Shown: positions 1-9,024 of the stretch, piece after piece
How the letters are laid out: every line of letters starts with the position of its first letter
Numbering within the stretch: position 1 is the stretch's first letter
Origin: Bradyrhizobium sp. CCBAU 051011
GTDB lineage: Bacteria; Pseudomonadota; Alphaproteobacteria; Rhizobiales; Xanthobacteraceae
Length of the DNA: 64,000 nucleotides
NCBI RefSeq assembly: GCF_009930815.1
Contig: NZ_CP022222.1
Span: forward strand, 1,902,501-1,966,500
Reading direction: 5' to 3'
Translations under genes and position numbers: made by a program
The notes under the pieces: generated by a model
What the model saw: the letters and a program-made list of their open reading frames with translations, nothing else
What the model was told of the DNA's origin: nothing
Database searches by the model: none

Positions 1-1527
1 ATCACGGCGCTGCAGGCCGGCGCGCGGCGGCTCGGCGCCGGCGATTTCGGCCACCGCATCGAGGTGAAGACGGCGGACGAGCTGGAGGAGCTCGCCAACC
101 AGTTCAACGGCATGGCCGGGCAGCTCGCCGAGACCTATTCGAACCTCGAATCCAAGGTCAAGGAGCGGACGCGGGACCTGGCGCAATCGATCAACGAGCT
201 CAAGGTGCTCGAGGAGGTCGGCCGCGCGGTCGCCTCCTCGCTCGACCTCAACGCCGTGCTGCCGACGGTCGCCGCGCGCGCGCTCGAAATCACCCATGCC
301 GACGCCGTGCTGATTTATGGCTATGACGCCGGCAATCATCAGTTCAACCTGACGGAGGCGATCGGCATCGACAAGGACGCCGAGGGCCGCCACCGCGCCA
401 TCGACGCTGACCACTCGCCGCTCGGCGAAGCCGCGACCAGCGGCGAGCCGATCGCGATCCCGCAGCTCAGCGCGATATCCGAACATCCCTTGCGCGATGT
501 CGCTGTTGAGGCCGGCTTCCACTCGGTGCTGGTGGTGCCGCTGGTGGACCAGACCGGCATTCTGGGATCGCTGGTGGTGCTGCGGCGGAACGAGGGCGAA
601 TTCTCCGCCAATTTGATCGGCCTGATGAAGACCTTCGCGCACCAGGCGGTGCTGGCGATGCGCAATGCACGGCTGTTCACCGAAGTGGACCACAAGAGCC
701 GCGAGCTGCAGGACGCCAACGACATCGTGCGCCAGCAGGCCGGCAAGCTGCAGGAGCAGACCGACCAGCTCCGCGACTGGAACAGATCGCTGGAGGAGCG
801 GGTGGAGACGCAGCTCGGCGAGATCGAGCGCATCCGGCGGCTGGAGCGTTTCCTGGCGCCGCAGGTGGCGCAACTGATCGCCTCCTCCGATGGCCATGCG
901 GGCCTGCTCGACAGCCACCGCCGCGAGGTGACGGTCGTGTTCTGCGACCTGCGCGGCTTTACGGCATTCACCGAGACCACCGAGCCGGAAGAGGCGATGA
1001 ACGTGCTGCGCGAATATCACGCAGCGCTCGGCGAGCTGATCTTCAAGTACGAGGGCACGCTCGACCGTTATGCCGGCGACGGCGTGATGATCCTGTTCAA
1101 CGCGCCGATCCAGTTCGACGATCACACCGCGCGCGCGGTGCGGATGGCGGTGGAAATGCGCGACACGGTCGGCGGCCTGACCGAGAAGTGGCGCAACCGT
1201 GGCCACAATCTCGGCTTCGGCATCGGCATCGCGCTCGGCTACGCCACGCTCGGCCAGATCGGTTTCGAGCAGCGGCTTGAATATGCAGCAATCGGCAGCG
1301 TCACCAATCTGGCGTCGCGCCTGTGCGACGAGGCCAAGGCCAACCAGATCGTGGTGAGCCGTCGCGTCTACGGCATGGTGGAGCAGTGGGTCGAGGGCCG
1401 GCCGATCGATGATCTGAACCTGAAGGGATTCAATCATCCGATCCTGGCGGCGGAGATCGTGAGCTGGCGCGAGGCGGTGGATAATGTGGTGGATGCAGCG
1501 GCCGCGCGACGGAAGAAGATGCAGTAA
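1..1527 (+). CDS. HAMP-GAF class III adenylate/guanylate cyclase (5' end outside window)
   Basis: The reading frame is open from base 1, so the gene starts before the window; 508 residues are visible. They begin inside a HAMP linker, so membrane-spanning sensor segments probably lie upstream. After a coiled coil (about 40-75) comes a GAF domain (about 75-225), a second coiled coil, then a class III cyclase catalytic domain (about 310-500). The cyclase motifs FCDLRGFT and DRYAGDGVM carry the two aspartates that bind the catalytic metals in this family, so the enzyme looks active. It should make cAMP or cGMP at the membrane in response to a periplasmic and/or GAF-bound signal. Substrate choice cannot be settled by eye. 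Confidence 0.92.
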   Translation: MTALQAGARRLGAGDFGHRIEVKTADELEELANQFNGMAGQLAETYSNLESKVKERTRDLAQSINELKVLEEVGRAVASSLDLNAVLPTVAARALEITHADAVLIYGYDAGNHQFNLTEAIGIDKDAEGRHRAIDADHSPLGEAATSGEPIAIPQLSAISEHPLRDVAVEAGFHSVLVVPLVDQTGILGSLVVLRRNEGEFSANLIGLMKTFAHQAVLAMRNARLFTEVDHKSRELQDANDIVRQQAGKLQEQTDQLRDWNRSLEERVETQLGEIERIRRLERFLAPQVAQLIASSDGHAGLLDSHRREVTVVFCDLRGFTAFTETTEPEEAMNVLREYHAALGELIFKYEGTLDRYAGDGVMILFNAPIQFDDHTARAVRMAVEMRDTVGGLTEKWRNRGHNLGFGIGIALGYATLGQIGFEQRLEYAAIGSVTNLASRLCDEAKANQIVVSRRVYGMVEQWVEGRPIDDLNLKGFNHPILAAEIVSWREAVDNVVDAAAARRKKMQ

Positions 1528-1536
1528 CTGCTTTGC

Positions 1537-1637
1537 AGGGTAGGTAAAGCGAAGGCGTGCCTACCATTCCCTCGGGAGCGTGACGTTGCACGGTGGGGGG
1601 CACGGCTCCGCTTTGCCTGCCCTACGAGGCTGTTGCG
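1537..1637. repeat. Dispersed palindromic repeat, GGGTGGGC type (copy 1)
   Basis: About 100 bases opening with AGGGTAGGTAAAGCGAAGG and closing with CGCTTTGCCTGCCCTACG, so the ends are roughly complementary. The same layout recurs at 3248-3366, 12274-12361 and 15558-15637. It lies just past the cyclase stop codon and could act as a transcript end. No gene is seen between it and the insertion sequence. Confidence 0.6.
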
Positions 1638-1813
1638 GCCGTCCAGCCAAAAATATGGAAAACAACCCCATGCAAGGTAGCCGGCGACTGCCGGCGTGAT
1701 GCCAGGCTGCATCAGCTCTCGACGAGGGCTTGCAAAACCCAGATCGGACTTTTTTCCTATCGCAAATTGAGGCGCGCTGAAGCAACTAGCTGCCGTAGAT
1801 GGGGTAACGGGCC

Positions 1814-1960
1814 CCGGTCCACCCTCCAGGCAAGCCGCGCTTGCTACGGCGGTGTTGGGTGGCGCGCTTCGCGCGACCTGCCTGGAAGGCGGGCGGTCGT
1901 CCCTCACATTGATGGTGTTACGGAGTCAGAGGGATGAGCCTCGCTCCAAGCATCAAGGAG
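1814..1960 (+). ncRNA. Possible bridge (seek) RNA region of the IS110/IS1111 element
   Basis: IS110-family elements are known to carry a structured guide RNA in a non-coding arm. This left arm can fold: 1823-1832 pairs with 1879-1889 with one bulged base, enclosing a 5-bp GC hairpin at 1863-1875 with a TTC loop. No credible protein is encoded here. In IS1111-type elements the RNA usually lies in the right arm instead (here 2998-3236), so that arm is an equal candidate. Location and boundaries are inferred, not demonstrated. Confidence 0.3.
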
Positions 1961-1968
1961 AGACGACC

Positions 1969-2997
1969 ATGGAGCATTATGCCGGAATCGACGTGTCATT
2001 GGAATGCTCGAGCGTGTGCGTTGTCGACGCCAATGGCAAGATCGTGCGCGAGGCCAAGGTGGCGAGCGAGCCGCAAGCCCTAATCGCCTGGTTCGGTTCG
2101 CTGGGCTTCGGCCTGGAGCGGATCGGGCTGGAGGCCGGACCATTGTCGCAATGGCTGTTTGCGGCCATGAAGATAGCCGGCCTTGCCGTGGAACTGCTGG
2201 AGACGCGGCACGTGCGGAAGGCGTTCGAGGCGATGCCGGTCAAGTCGGATCGCAACGATGCCCGCGGCATCGCGCAACTGATGCGGCTGGGCTGGTTCCG
2301 GCCAGTGCATTGCAAATCGATGAGTGCGCAAGAGACCCGATCGCTGCTGACGGCGCGCAAGCTGGTGCAATCGAAGCTTCACGACGTGGAGAACAGTCTG
2401 CGCGGGATCCTGCGCGGTTTTGGCCTGAAGGTTGGCAAGACGACCGGGCAGACGTTCGCGGGACGGATCGAGGAGCTCGTGGCGGGCCACCCGCACCTGC
2501 AAACGATCGCCAAGGCGCTGCTAGCGGTGCGAACAGTGCTGCGGGCCGAGTTCGCAGCCTTCGAGAAGCAGATCCGCAGGATGGTGCGATCCGACATGCA
2601 AGCACGGCTGCTGACGTCAGTCCCGGCGGTCGGCCCAATCGTGGCGCTAACCTATGCCAGCGCGATCGACGATCCAGCCCGGTTCAAATCGTCGAAGCAG
2701 GCAGGAGCCCATTTCGGGTTGACCCCGAAGAAGCATCAATCCGGCGAGACCGACTACACCGGCCGGATCAGCAAGATCGGTGATGCTTCGGTGCGCACGG
2801 TGCTTTACGAAGCCGCCAACGTCATGCTGACCAAGCCGGTCAAAGGCTGTTCGCAATTGAAGAGCTGGGCCATGCGGATCAAACGGCGCGCCGGCACGAA
2901 CAAAGCCAAAGTGGCGCTGGCGCGCCGGCTCGCGGTGATCATGCATCGCATGCTCGCCGACGGAACACCCTTTAACGCCGCTGCTGCCGCAGCCTAA
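1969..2997 (+). CDS. IS110-family transposase
   Basis: A 342-residue DEDD recombinase that cuts and joins the insertion sequence ends. The N-terminal RuvC-like domain shows the expected acidic set: Asp8 in GIDVS, Glu55 in GLEAG, and Asp94/Asp97 in KSDRNDAR. The C-terminal Tnp_20 domain contains VPAVGPIVALTYASAI and the motif FGLTPKKHQSG. I place the start at the ATG at 1969 because AAGGAGA lies 8-13 bases upstream and the protein then begins at the RuvC fold; the frame stays open further upstream to 1852 but that part has no family resemblance. No frameshift or stop is visible, so the element may still move. The poly-alanine tail is normal for rhizobial copies. Confidence 0.93.
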   Translation: MEHYAGIDVSLECSSVCVVDANGKIVREAKVASEPQALIAWFGSLGFGLERIGLEAGPLSQWLFAAMKIAGLAVELLETRHVRKAFEAMPVKSDRNDARGIAQLMRLGWFRPVHCKSMSAQETRSLLTARKLVQSKLHDVENSLRGILRGFGLKVGKTTGQTFAGRIEELVAGHPHLQTIAKALLAVRTVLRAEFAAFEKQIRRMVRSDMQARLLTSVPAVGPIVALTYASAIDDPARFKSSKQAGAHFGLTPKKHQSGETDYTGRISKIGDASVRTVLYEAANVMLTKPVKGCSQLKSWAMRIKRRAGTNKAKVALARRLAVIMHRMLADGTPFNAAAAAA

Positions 2998-3247
2998 CAG
3001 GAGAGACACAACAGTTTTCGGGCGGGTCACAACACCAGGCCTTCTCGAAGCGAAGTCCCTTCGCCGGGACGATGGATCAGGTCAGGCCGTTGCCCACCAG
3101 GTCGCCCTCGTGAGCACGCACAACGTAGATTGGTCGACCTATCCTCTTCCAACCCCATCAGGTGGCGGCCCTGCGCCGACCCCGTACAGAAGCGAGACCC
3201 CGGCGGGCGGACAACGCAAAGGGATTGACTAATCGAGGCCCGTTACA

Positions 3248-3366
3248 GAAGGGTGGGCAAAGCGCAAGCGTGCCCACCAAGCTATGAACGTGGGAGAAGA
3301 TGGTGGGCATGCGGAGCCTGTCATCGGGCGCGCATTCGCGCGACCCGTTGGCTTTGCCCGCCCTAC
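3248..3366. repeat. Dispersed palindromic repeat, GGGTGGGC type (copy 2)
   Basis: Opens with AGGGTGGGCAAAGCGCAAGC and closes with GGCTTTGCCCGCCCTACG; same family as 1537-1637. It starts within a few bases of the right inverted repeat of the insertion sequence. The rest of the non-coding stretch 2998-3397 is the right arm of that element. Confidence 0.6.
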
Positions 3367-3397
3367 GAATCCTGCGAACGTTCCGTCGCCCCATCCC

Positions 3398-3664
3398 TCA
3401 ATGCCACCCCGGCTGCTGCATTCGCGCGCGGGTCTGCGCCAATTCTTCGAGCCTGCTTTCGATCTCGGAGCGGCTCATCGCGATATCCTGGAGCTGGCGG
3501 TCGTCGAGCCTGTGCAGGGCTACGCGCGCGGCGTGGCGCTCGTGGCGCGCGATCACCGACGCAATGAAGCGGTTGATGAGACGGCGCAGGTGCGCCGGCC
3601 AAAGCGCAGGTCTCCAAGCAAATGGCCTGGTGGCGGAGGTCGGAATGGTGCTCAGCATCGTCAT
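3398..3664 (-). CDS. DUF1127 small protein
   Basis: An 88-residue basic protein. The second half carries the DUF1127 signature: a short helix rich in Arg and His followed by ALHRLDDRQLQDIAMSRSEI, typical of the LDDRxLxDIGxxRxEI pattern of this family. Alphaproteobacteria carry many such small proteins; a few have been tied to RNA turnover and to phosphate or carbon responses, but most have no assigned job. The start at 3664 gives the usual length. It has no clear operon partner: the next gene on the strand is the tautomerase 200 bases upstream. Confidence 0.8.
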   Translation of the reverse strand: MTMLSTIPTSATRPFAWRPALWPAHLRRLINRFIASVIARHERHAARVALHRLDDRQLQDIAMSRSEIESRLEELAQTRARMQQPGWH

Positions 3665-3865
3665 GGCAATTTTCTTTCAAAGAGTAGCCGGAACCCGGCG
3701 ATCTTGCCGGCCCCCTCTCTATCGAAGGCCTGCTGCCAGCATGGTGTCAGCAGGCTTCGGCGCGGCAACGAGCACCGGACACGGCTGCGTGATGGATCCA
3801 AATAAGCAAGCGATGCACCGCAACGCCGGCAGGGCCAGCCCGCCGGCGACGCAAGGCGCAGCGCG

Positions 3866-4093
3866 TCAGGCCACCTTTCGGCCGGCCGCGAGATCCTTGA
3901 CGGCTTCCGTGGTCACCGGCTGACCGCCGATGCCCCAATCGCCGCTCGCGACTTCGGAAATCTTGACCCAGGTGACGCCGCGCATGTTCTCGCCTTCGAT
4001 CGACACCATGGCGTCCGTGAGCTTGCTGATCATCTGGCGCTTCTGCTCGGCATTGAACACGTTCTCGATGACGTGAACCTCTATCAATGGCAT
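3866..4093 (-). CDS. 4-oxalocrotonate tautomerase family protein
   Basis: A 75-residue protein beginning Met-Pro-Leu-Ile-Glu-Val. In this family the Met is removed and the resulting N-terminal Pro is the general base that moves protons between keto and enol forms of 2-oxo acids. The rest matches the beta-alpha-beta fold: a strand, a helix (AEQKRQMISKLTDAM), then VTWVKISEVASGDWGIGG. It is slightly longer than the 60-62 residues of classical 4-OT, as in many 4-OT-like relatives. CAGGAAG lies upstream of the start. No aromatic-degradation genes are nearby, so the substrate is unknown. Confidence 0.85.
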   Translation of the reverse strand: MPLIEVHVIENVFNAEQKRQMISKLTDAMVSIEGENMRGVTWVKISEVASGDWGIGGQPVTTEAVKDLAAGRKVA

Positions 4094-4290
4094 GTCGTTC
4101 TTCCTGCTCTTACTTTTGACGCGTTTTCTTCACGCGAACCGGTATCCACTTCGCTCGAAAACGCTCTGGACCTCGCGGAAGCGAGGGCAGCGTCAACATG
4201 CCCGTGACAGTCGGCGAAGACTTTTAGACAGCTGTGATTTACCGTCCATATCCGCTTGAGATATCGCCGCGCAGCTATTGCAGACCTCAA

Positions 4291-5865
4291 TTATCGCAAG
4301 CCCGCGCGCCGAAACCCTTCCAGGTAATGCGCCTTGTCCGCCTCGTGCTCGAACGGCAATCCGGTCGTCAGCCAGGCGAGCGAGATGTTGGGCTGGGCGC
4401 GGCGGAGGCCCTCGAGCGCAGCCTTGGCGGCATCAGTGCCGCCGGCCATGCCGAGGGCAGCGGTCAGCACGCGGTGGGCGCCGACAAAGTCGGCGCGCTG
4501 CCGCAGCGCTTCGCGCGACAGCCGAATCGCCTCCGCGTAATTCTTGCCGACATACTGGCAATAGGCGGCGACGCCGCAATAGATCGCGGCAAAGGGATCA
4601 CGGGGCGAGAATTTCAGTGCCTCGCGCGCGGCACGATCGCCCTCCTCCCAGCGCCCGCGATAGGAAAGCGCAACGCCGTAAATGCCGCGAGCGGGCGAGA
4701 AATTGGGGTTGAGCCGCAGTGCCAGTTCGAATTCGGCGATGCAATCATCAAAACGTCCCTGGAACAGATAGACGCTGGCGAGCGCATAGTGCGCCCACGC
4801 GTCCTCACTGTCGGCCCGGATCGCCGCCAACGCCGCGCGTTCCGCGACCGGAATGACCTTGGGCAATTCCTGCCAGCCCATATGGGCGCTGAATGTATGG
4901 CAGGCCGCAAGCAGGCTGAGCGCCTGGCCGTAAGCGGGATCGACAGCGATCGCCTTTTCCAAAAGCGCCTGCGCGACCAGATTGTCCTGCCTCGTCACGC
5001 GCCAGTAATGCGACAGCGCCCGCATCACCAGGTCCCACGCATCCATATTGTCAGGCGTCTTGCGCCGGGCCCTAAAATCCTCGGCGGCGTAGAGCTGCGG
5101 CTCGATCGCCGCCACGACGGCCTGGGTGATTTCATCCTGCACGGCGAAAACGTCGGCGAGATTGCGGTCGTAGCGCTCCGCCCAGAGGTGACTGCCGGTT
5201 GCCACGTCGACCAACTGGGCCGTGATGCGGACGTGGTCGCCATCCTTGCGCACGCTGCCTTCGACGACGTAGCCGACACCGAGTTCCTCGCCGATCTGCC
5301 GGTGGTGGACGGATTTCTGCTTGTAGATGAACGAGGAGTTCCGCGCGATCACGTAAAACCAGCGCAGCTTCGACAGCGCGGTGATGATGTCCTCGCTGAT
5401 GCCTTCGGAAAAATATTCCTGCCCCGGCTCGCCGCTGAGATTGGCAAACGGCAACACCGCAATCGCGGTTCGGTCAAACGCCTGATGTGGCGGGTGCAGC
5501 GGCTCGCCGGTGAGGTCGAGCTGGGGCGAACCCGCGTGCACTTCACCAGCGCCGGGCTGCGGCTGCACGTCGCCGACGAAGCGAAAGCCTTTTCGCGGAA
5601 GCGTGCGGATCATGATTTGATCCTTGCCGCTGTCGCCGATCGCCCTGCGCGCGGCGTTGATCCGGCTCGTCAACGTGGATTCGGAGACGATGCGGCCATC
5701 CCACACCGTCTCGATCAGATCGTCCTTGGTGACGACGTGGTCGCGGTTTTCGATCAGGTGAACCAGGAGATCGAACACCTGCGGCTCGACCGCCACGCTC
5801 TCGCCGCCGCGGGTCAGCTCGCGAAGATCGACATCAAGCACATGGTTTGAAAAATGAAATTGCAC
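4291..5865 (-). CDS. Winged-helix regulator with TolB-like and TPR domains
   Basis: A 524-residue protein starting at GTG. Residues about 1-100 form an OmpR/PhoB-type winged-helix DNA-binding domain (FDLLVHLIENRDHVVTKDDL, then VSESTLTSRINAARRAIGD). Next comes the TolB/FlgO-like region found in this class (IAVLPFANLSGEPGQEYFSE, about 140-280), then several tetratricopeptide repeats (about 300-510). No receiver or kinase domain and no transmembrane helix is seen, so it is probably a soluble one-component regulator whose TPR part senses a ligand or partner. Related proteins are common in Bradyrhizobium and often lie next to genes they control; the divergent methyltransferase gene at 6099 is the nearest candidate. 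Confidence 0.85.
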   Translation of the reverse strand: MQFHFSNHVLDVDLRELTRGGESVAVEPQVFDLLVHLIENRDHVVTKDDLIETVWDGRIVSESTLTSRINAARRAIGDSGKDQIMIRTLPRKGFRFVGDVQPQPGAGEVHAGSPQLDLTGEPLHPPHQAFDRTAIAVLPFANLSGEPGQEYFSEGISEDIITALSKLRWFYVIARNSSFIYKQKSVHHRQIGEELGVGYVVEGSVRKDGDHVRITAQLVDVATGSHLWAERYDRNLADVFAVQDEITQAVVAAIEPQLYAAEDFRARRKTPDNMDAWDLVMRALSHYWRVTRQDNLVAQALLEKAIAVDPAYGQALSLLAACHTFSAHMGWQELPKVIPVAERAALAAIRADSEDAWAHYALASVYLFQGRFDDCIAEFELALRLNPNFSPARGIYGVALSYRGRWEEGDRAAREALKFSPRDPFAAIYCGVAAYCQYVGKNYAEAIRLSREALRQRADFVGAHRVLTAALGMAGGTDAAKAALEGLRRAQPNISLAWLTTGLPFEHEADKAHYLEGFRRAGLR

Positions 5866-6098
5866 GGCTTCATCCCGGTTAAATCATCCTAGATCACTTC
5901 GTCCCGCAAGCGAGGGTAGAGCGAATTTACTTTCAGGAATGTGTGAGAAATCTCACAGAAGAAGAAATCTCACTGAAAAATCAGGATCCTCTCAAGGCAA
6001 AATCAGCCCGGCATCACAGTCTTTAGGTCCTGACAGGGCCATGTTCGGTTCATCGCGGCCGCCTCCCGTGGCCGCCCCATCCGGACAAGGAGACATCG

Positions 6099-6959
6099 AT
6101 GGCCGGCCAGACTGCGGTTGCAGCAACCCAGACCCAATCCGATTCTGCCCAACCAGCCCCCGACCTCGCAGCCCTCAAGACGCGTCAACAAGCCGCATGG
6201 TCGTCAGGCAATTACGCCATTGTCGGCTCGACGCTGCAGATCGTCGGCGAAGAACTCTGCGAGGCGCTCGATCTCAAGGCCGGCTCAAAGGTGCTCGATG
6301 TCGCCGCCGGCAATGGCATGGCGAGCCTCGCCGCGGCGCGGCGGTGGTGCGACGTCACTTCGACCGATTACGTGCCGGCACTGCTGGAGCGCGGCCGGGC
6401 GCGCGCCGCGGCCGAAGGCATGCAAATCGAATTCAGGGAGGCAGACGCGGAAAATCTGCCGTTCGACGATGGCAGTTTCGACACGGTGCTCTCCACCTTC
6501 GGCGTCATGTTCACGCCGAACCAGGACCGCGCGGCCGCCGAACTGATGCGGGTCTGCAAGCCCAAGGGCCAGATCGGCCTGGCGAACTGGACGCCGGAAG
6601 GCTTCATCGGACAGGTCTTCAAGACGCTCGGCAAATATCTGCCGCCCCCCGCCGGCGCCAAATCGCCGGCGCTGTGGGGAACGCGCGCGCGGCTGACCGA
6701 AATGTTCGACACTGATGCGCGCGCGATCAGGGCGGAATCGCGCCTGTTCAAGTTCCGCTATCGCTCGCCGGCACACTTCCTCGACGTGTTCAAGACGTAT
6801 TACGGCCCGGTGCTGAAGGCCTTCGCAGCCCTTGAGCCGGCAAAACAGGAAGAGCTGCACGACGATCTGAACGCCCTGATCGTTCGCATGAACAGATCCG
6901 GCGACGGCACGATGGTCGTGCCCAGCGAATATCTCGAGGTTGTCATCACCAAGCGCTGA
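6099..6959 (+). CDS. Class I SAM-dependent methyltransferase
   Basis: A 286-residue protein with the SAM-binding motif VLDVAAGNGMASLAAA near residue 68 and the acidic post-motif around STDYVPAL, followed by LPFDDGSFDTVLSTFGVMF, a typical UbiE/COQ5-like core. The C-terminal helices probably hold the substrate pocket. Start chosen at ATG 6099 behind AAGGAGA. It transfers a methyl group, but the acceptor cannot be read from the sequence. It lies divergent from the winged-helix regulator and 80 bases ahead of an alpha/beta hydrolase on the same strand, which may be co-transcribed. Confidence 0.88.
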   Translation: MAGQTAVAATQTQSDSAQPAPDLAALKTRQQAAWSSGNYAIVGSTLQIVGEELCEALDLKAGSKVLDVAAGNGMASLAAARRWCDVTSTDYVPALLERGRARAAAEGMQIEFREADAENLPFDDGSFDTVLSTFGVMFTPNQDRAAAELMRVCKPKGQIGLANWTPEGFIGQVFKTLGKYLPPPAGAKSPALWGTRARLTEMFDTDARAIRAESRLFKFRYRSPAHFLDVFKTYYGPVLKAFAALEPAKQEELHDDLNALIVRMNRSGDGTMVVPSEYLEVVITKR

Positions 6960-7040
6960 AACGTCCGCTCCGGTGATTCAAGCGGGGCCCTTCGCATGGC
7001 CCCGCTGGTGACGTCCCATCTACAAATCAGGATTATTCCG

Positions 7041-7910
7041 ATGACGAATGTAATTCAGATTTCGCGCGCGGAGCGCGACAAGGCTTGCGTCGTGGCCCTG
7101 CATTGCTCGCTCGGCTCGGGCCGCCAGTGGAAGGCGCTCGCCGATGAACTCGGGCGCAGTCATTCATTTTTCACCCCCGATATCTCGGGCTATGGCGCCA
7201 ATGGATGCGCCCTGGATCTGCCCCTGACGCTCGCAGAAGAAGTCCGAGCCTTAAGCGGCACGCTCAACGACGCGAAGGGGCCCATCCATCTCGTCGGCCA
7301 TTCCTACGGCGGCGCGATTGCGTTCAAGGTCGCGACCTGTTCCCCGTTCGCGCATCGGGTACGAAGCCTGACGCTGATCGAACCGGTTCTGCCGACGCTG
7401 CTGTGCGAGAGCGATGCGGACCGGCGGTTGCACGCGCGTTTCGCGCAGGTCGCGCGTGACGTTTCCGAAGACCTCTGGAACGGATCGGTGCTCGAGGCGA
7501 TCGACATGTTCATCGCGTTCTGGAACGGCTCCGGTCCGCAGGATCCGCTGCCGGCCAGCGCGCGCCTTCGCATGGTCGAGCGCGGCCACAAGCTCGCTTT
7601 CGATTTCACGGCGGCGTTCGCCGAAGAGAACGTCGCGGTCGCGGCGGCCTCGCTTCGCGTTCCGACGCTGCTGTTTTCAGGCGGGCTGTCGCCCTATCTC
7701 ACCCAACGCATCGTGCAGCGGCTCGGTGCTATCATTGATGGCGCCGAGGTCCGGCATTTATCGGCCGCCGGCCATATGCTCCCGCTCACCCATGTGTCAT
7801 CAGTCAATCCCGCGATCGTGCGGCACATCGCTCGCGCGGATGAACTGGCTGGCGTTCCGCTGGCGCTCGAGGGGGCGCCGGCGGAGGCTGCCAGCCTGGC
7901 GGAAGGGTGA
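7041..7910 (+). CDS. Alpha/beta-fold hydrolase
   Basis: A 289-residue protein from the ATG at 7041; an in-frame ATG at 6996 is possible but would add 15 residues without family character. The oxyanion region is VVALHCSLGSG, the nucleophile elbow is GHSYGG, an acidic residue is likely near FSGG, and the catalytic His is in SAAGHMLP. These are the marks of esterases, lyases and haloperoxidase-like hydrolases; the substrate is unknown. The gene follows the methyltransferase on the same strand and may form a two-gene unit with it. Its stop overlaps a spurious upstream start of the next gene, whose real start is at 7982. Confidence 0.85.
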   Translation: MTNVIQISRAERDKACVVALHCSLGSGRQWKALADELGRSHSFFTPDISGYGANGCALDLPLTLAEEVRALSGTLNDAKGPIHLVGHSYGGAIAFKVATCSPFAHRVRSLTLIEPVLPTLLCESDADRRLHARFAQVARDVSEDLWNGSVLEAIDMFIAFWNGSGPQDPLPASARLRMVERGHKLAFDFTAAFAEENVAVAAASLRVPTLLFSGGLSPYLTQRIVQRLGAIIDGAEVRHLSAAGHMLPLTHVSSVNPAIVRHIARADELAGVPLALEGAPAEAASLAEG

Positions 7911-7981
7911 CATTCTTGGCGCTTGGCTGCGAGGCGCGCTTTCTGATATTCCAACACCCTGAATTTGAGAGGGAATTGCCG

Positions 7982-8878
7982 ATGCCCGCCTTTGCCGCGC
8001 GCGACCTTGCACCGAAACTCACTGCCCTGATTACCGCGGGCATGATCTGTCTTTCCACCACCCCCCTGCTCGCCGCCGACGAGGACGCCGCCCCGAAAGG
8101 CGCCGCCGTCACCGTGCTCAAGGCCGCGAAATCCTGTTTCGCCAATATCGTCGAGGTCTCCGGCACCATCATTCCGCGCGAGGAGACGCAAGTGCGGCCC
8201 GAGCGGATGGGGCTGAAGGTGACCGAGGTGATGGTGGATGCGGGCGACAGCGTCAGCGCGGGCCAGGTGATGGCGAAGCTGAGCCCGCCGGAGGGCGGGT
8301 CGATCTCGGTGCAGGCGCCGGTGGCGGGGGTGATCTCGGCGTCCACCGCGTCGGTCGGCGCGATGGCATCAGCCAAGGGCGAGGCGCTGTTCTCGATCAT
8401 CGCGCGCGGCGAGTTCGACCTGGTCGGCATGGTGCCGACGCGCGATATCCAAAAGCTGCAGGTGAACCAGACCGCGCGCATCAAGGTGATCGGCGCCGGC
8501 GAGGTCGACGGCAAGGTGCGGCGGCTGTCGACCACGGTGGAGCCGAACAGCCAGCTCGCGCAGGTGTTCGTCGGCGTCACCACCAACCGCCGCCTGCTGG
8601 TCAATTCATCGGGCCGCGCGCAGATCAAGACCGGGCAGAGCTGCGGCGTCGCGGTGCCGCTGACCGCGATCCTCTACGGCAGCGCCGGCACCGTGGTGCA
8701 GGTGGTGCGGCGCGCCCGCGTCGAAACGCGGCGGGTGGAAACCGGGCTGATGGCGGCCGGCCAGGTCGAGATCACCTCTGGCCTGCAGGAAGGCGACATC
8801 GTGGTGGCGCGCGCCGGCGCGCTCTTGCGCGAGGGCGATCCGGTGCGGGCAGTGACGGCGAGCGCGGACGCGAAGTAG
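7982..8878 (+). CDS. Periplasmic membrane-fusion (HlyD/RND adaptor) protein
   Basis: A 298-residue protein with a Sec signal peptide of about 31 residues ending near LLAADE. It shows the split lipoyl/barrel-sandwich pattern (MGLKVTEVMVDAGDSVSAGQ, then IKVIGAGEVDGKVRRLS) and a C-terminal membrane-proximal part (GLQEGDIVVARAGALLREGD). Such adaptors link an inner-membrane pump to an outer-membrane channel. The start at 7982 is backed by GAGAGGGA. It is shorter than usual (most are 350-400 residues) because the coiled-coil hairpin is missing or very short. No RND or ABC pump gene follows; instead there is a repeat and a decayed barrel gene, so it looks like an orphan. Confidence 0.82.
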   Translation: MPAFAARDLAPKLTALITAGMICLSTTPLLAADEDAAPKGAAVTVLKAAKSCFANIVEVSGTIIPREETQVRPERMGLKVTEVMVDAGDSVSAGQVMAKLSPPEGGSISVQAPVAGVISASTASVGAMASAKGEALFSIIARGEFDLVGMVPTRDIQKLQVNQTARIKVIGAGEVDGKVRRLSTTVEPNSQLAQVFVGVTTNRRLLVNSSGRAQIKTGQSCGVAVPLTAILYGSAGTVVQVVRRARVETRRVETGLMAAGQVEITSGLQEGDIVVARAGALLREGDPVRAVTASADAK

Positions 8879-8922
8879 GCGGGTCGATAATCGATTGCTC
8901 TCAGTAAAGCCGGCGAATGCCG

Positions 8923-8972
8923 GTGCGCTCCCTCTCCCGCTTGCGGGCTCGCAGGCGGGAGAGGGAGAGCAC
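8923..8972. terminator. Long hairpin repeat after the adaptor gene
   Basis: GTGCGCTCCCTCTCCCGC pairs with GCGGGAGAGGGAGAGCAC across a short loop, 45 bases after the stop codon. No T-run follows, so it may be a REP-like mRNA end rather than a classic intrinsic terminator. The same sequence type recurs at 13203-13347. Confidence 0.5.
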
Positions 8973-9024
8973 CTGCTTTGCGGCAGCGGCTCGTTTCGCA
9001 GTGAGATGATGCCCCCCCCCCCGC

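Larger units (their letters stand above)
1804..3246 (+). mobile_element. IS110/IS1111-family insertion sequence
   Basis: A single transposase gene is bracketed by a 10-bp inverted repeat: GTAACGGGCC at 1804-1813 and GGCCCGTTAC at 3237-3246, with further partial matching inward. Short subterminal inverted repeats like this are typical of the IS1111 branch; the true ends may lie a few bases further out. The non-coding arms are about 155 bases (left) and 240 bases (right). Palindromic repeats of one family sit on both sides (1537-1637 and 3248-3366), the right one starting almost directly at the inverted repeat. Some IS110/IS1111 elements are known to insert at REP-like repeats, which would fit. 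Confidence 0.75.

Noticed and set aside
1593..1937. Short ORFs in the left arm of the insertion sequence
   Set aside because: They cross palindromic repeat and structured non-coding sequence and show no protein features.
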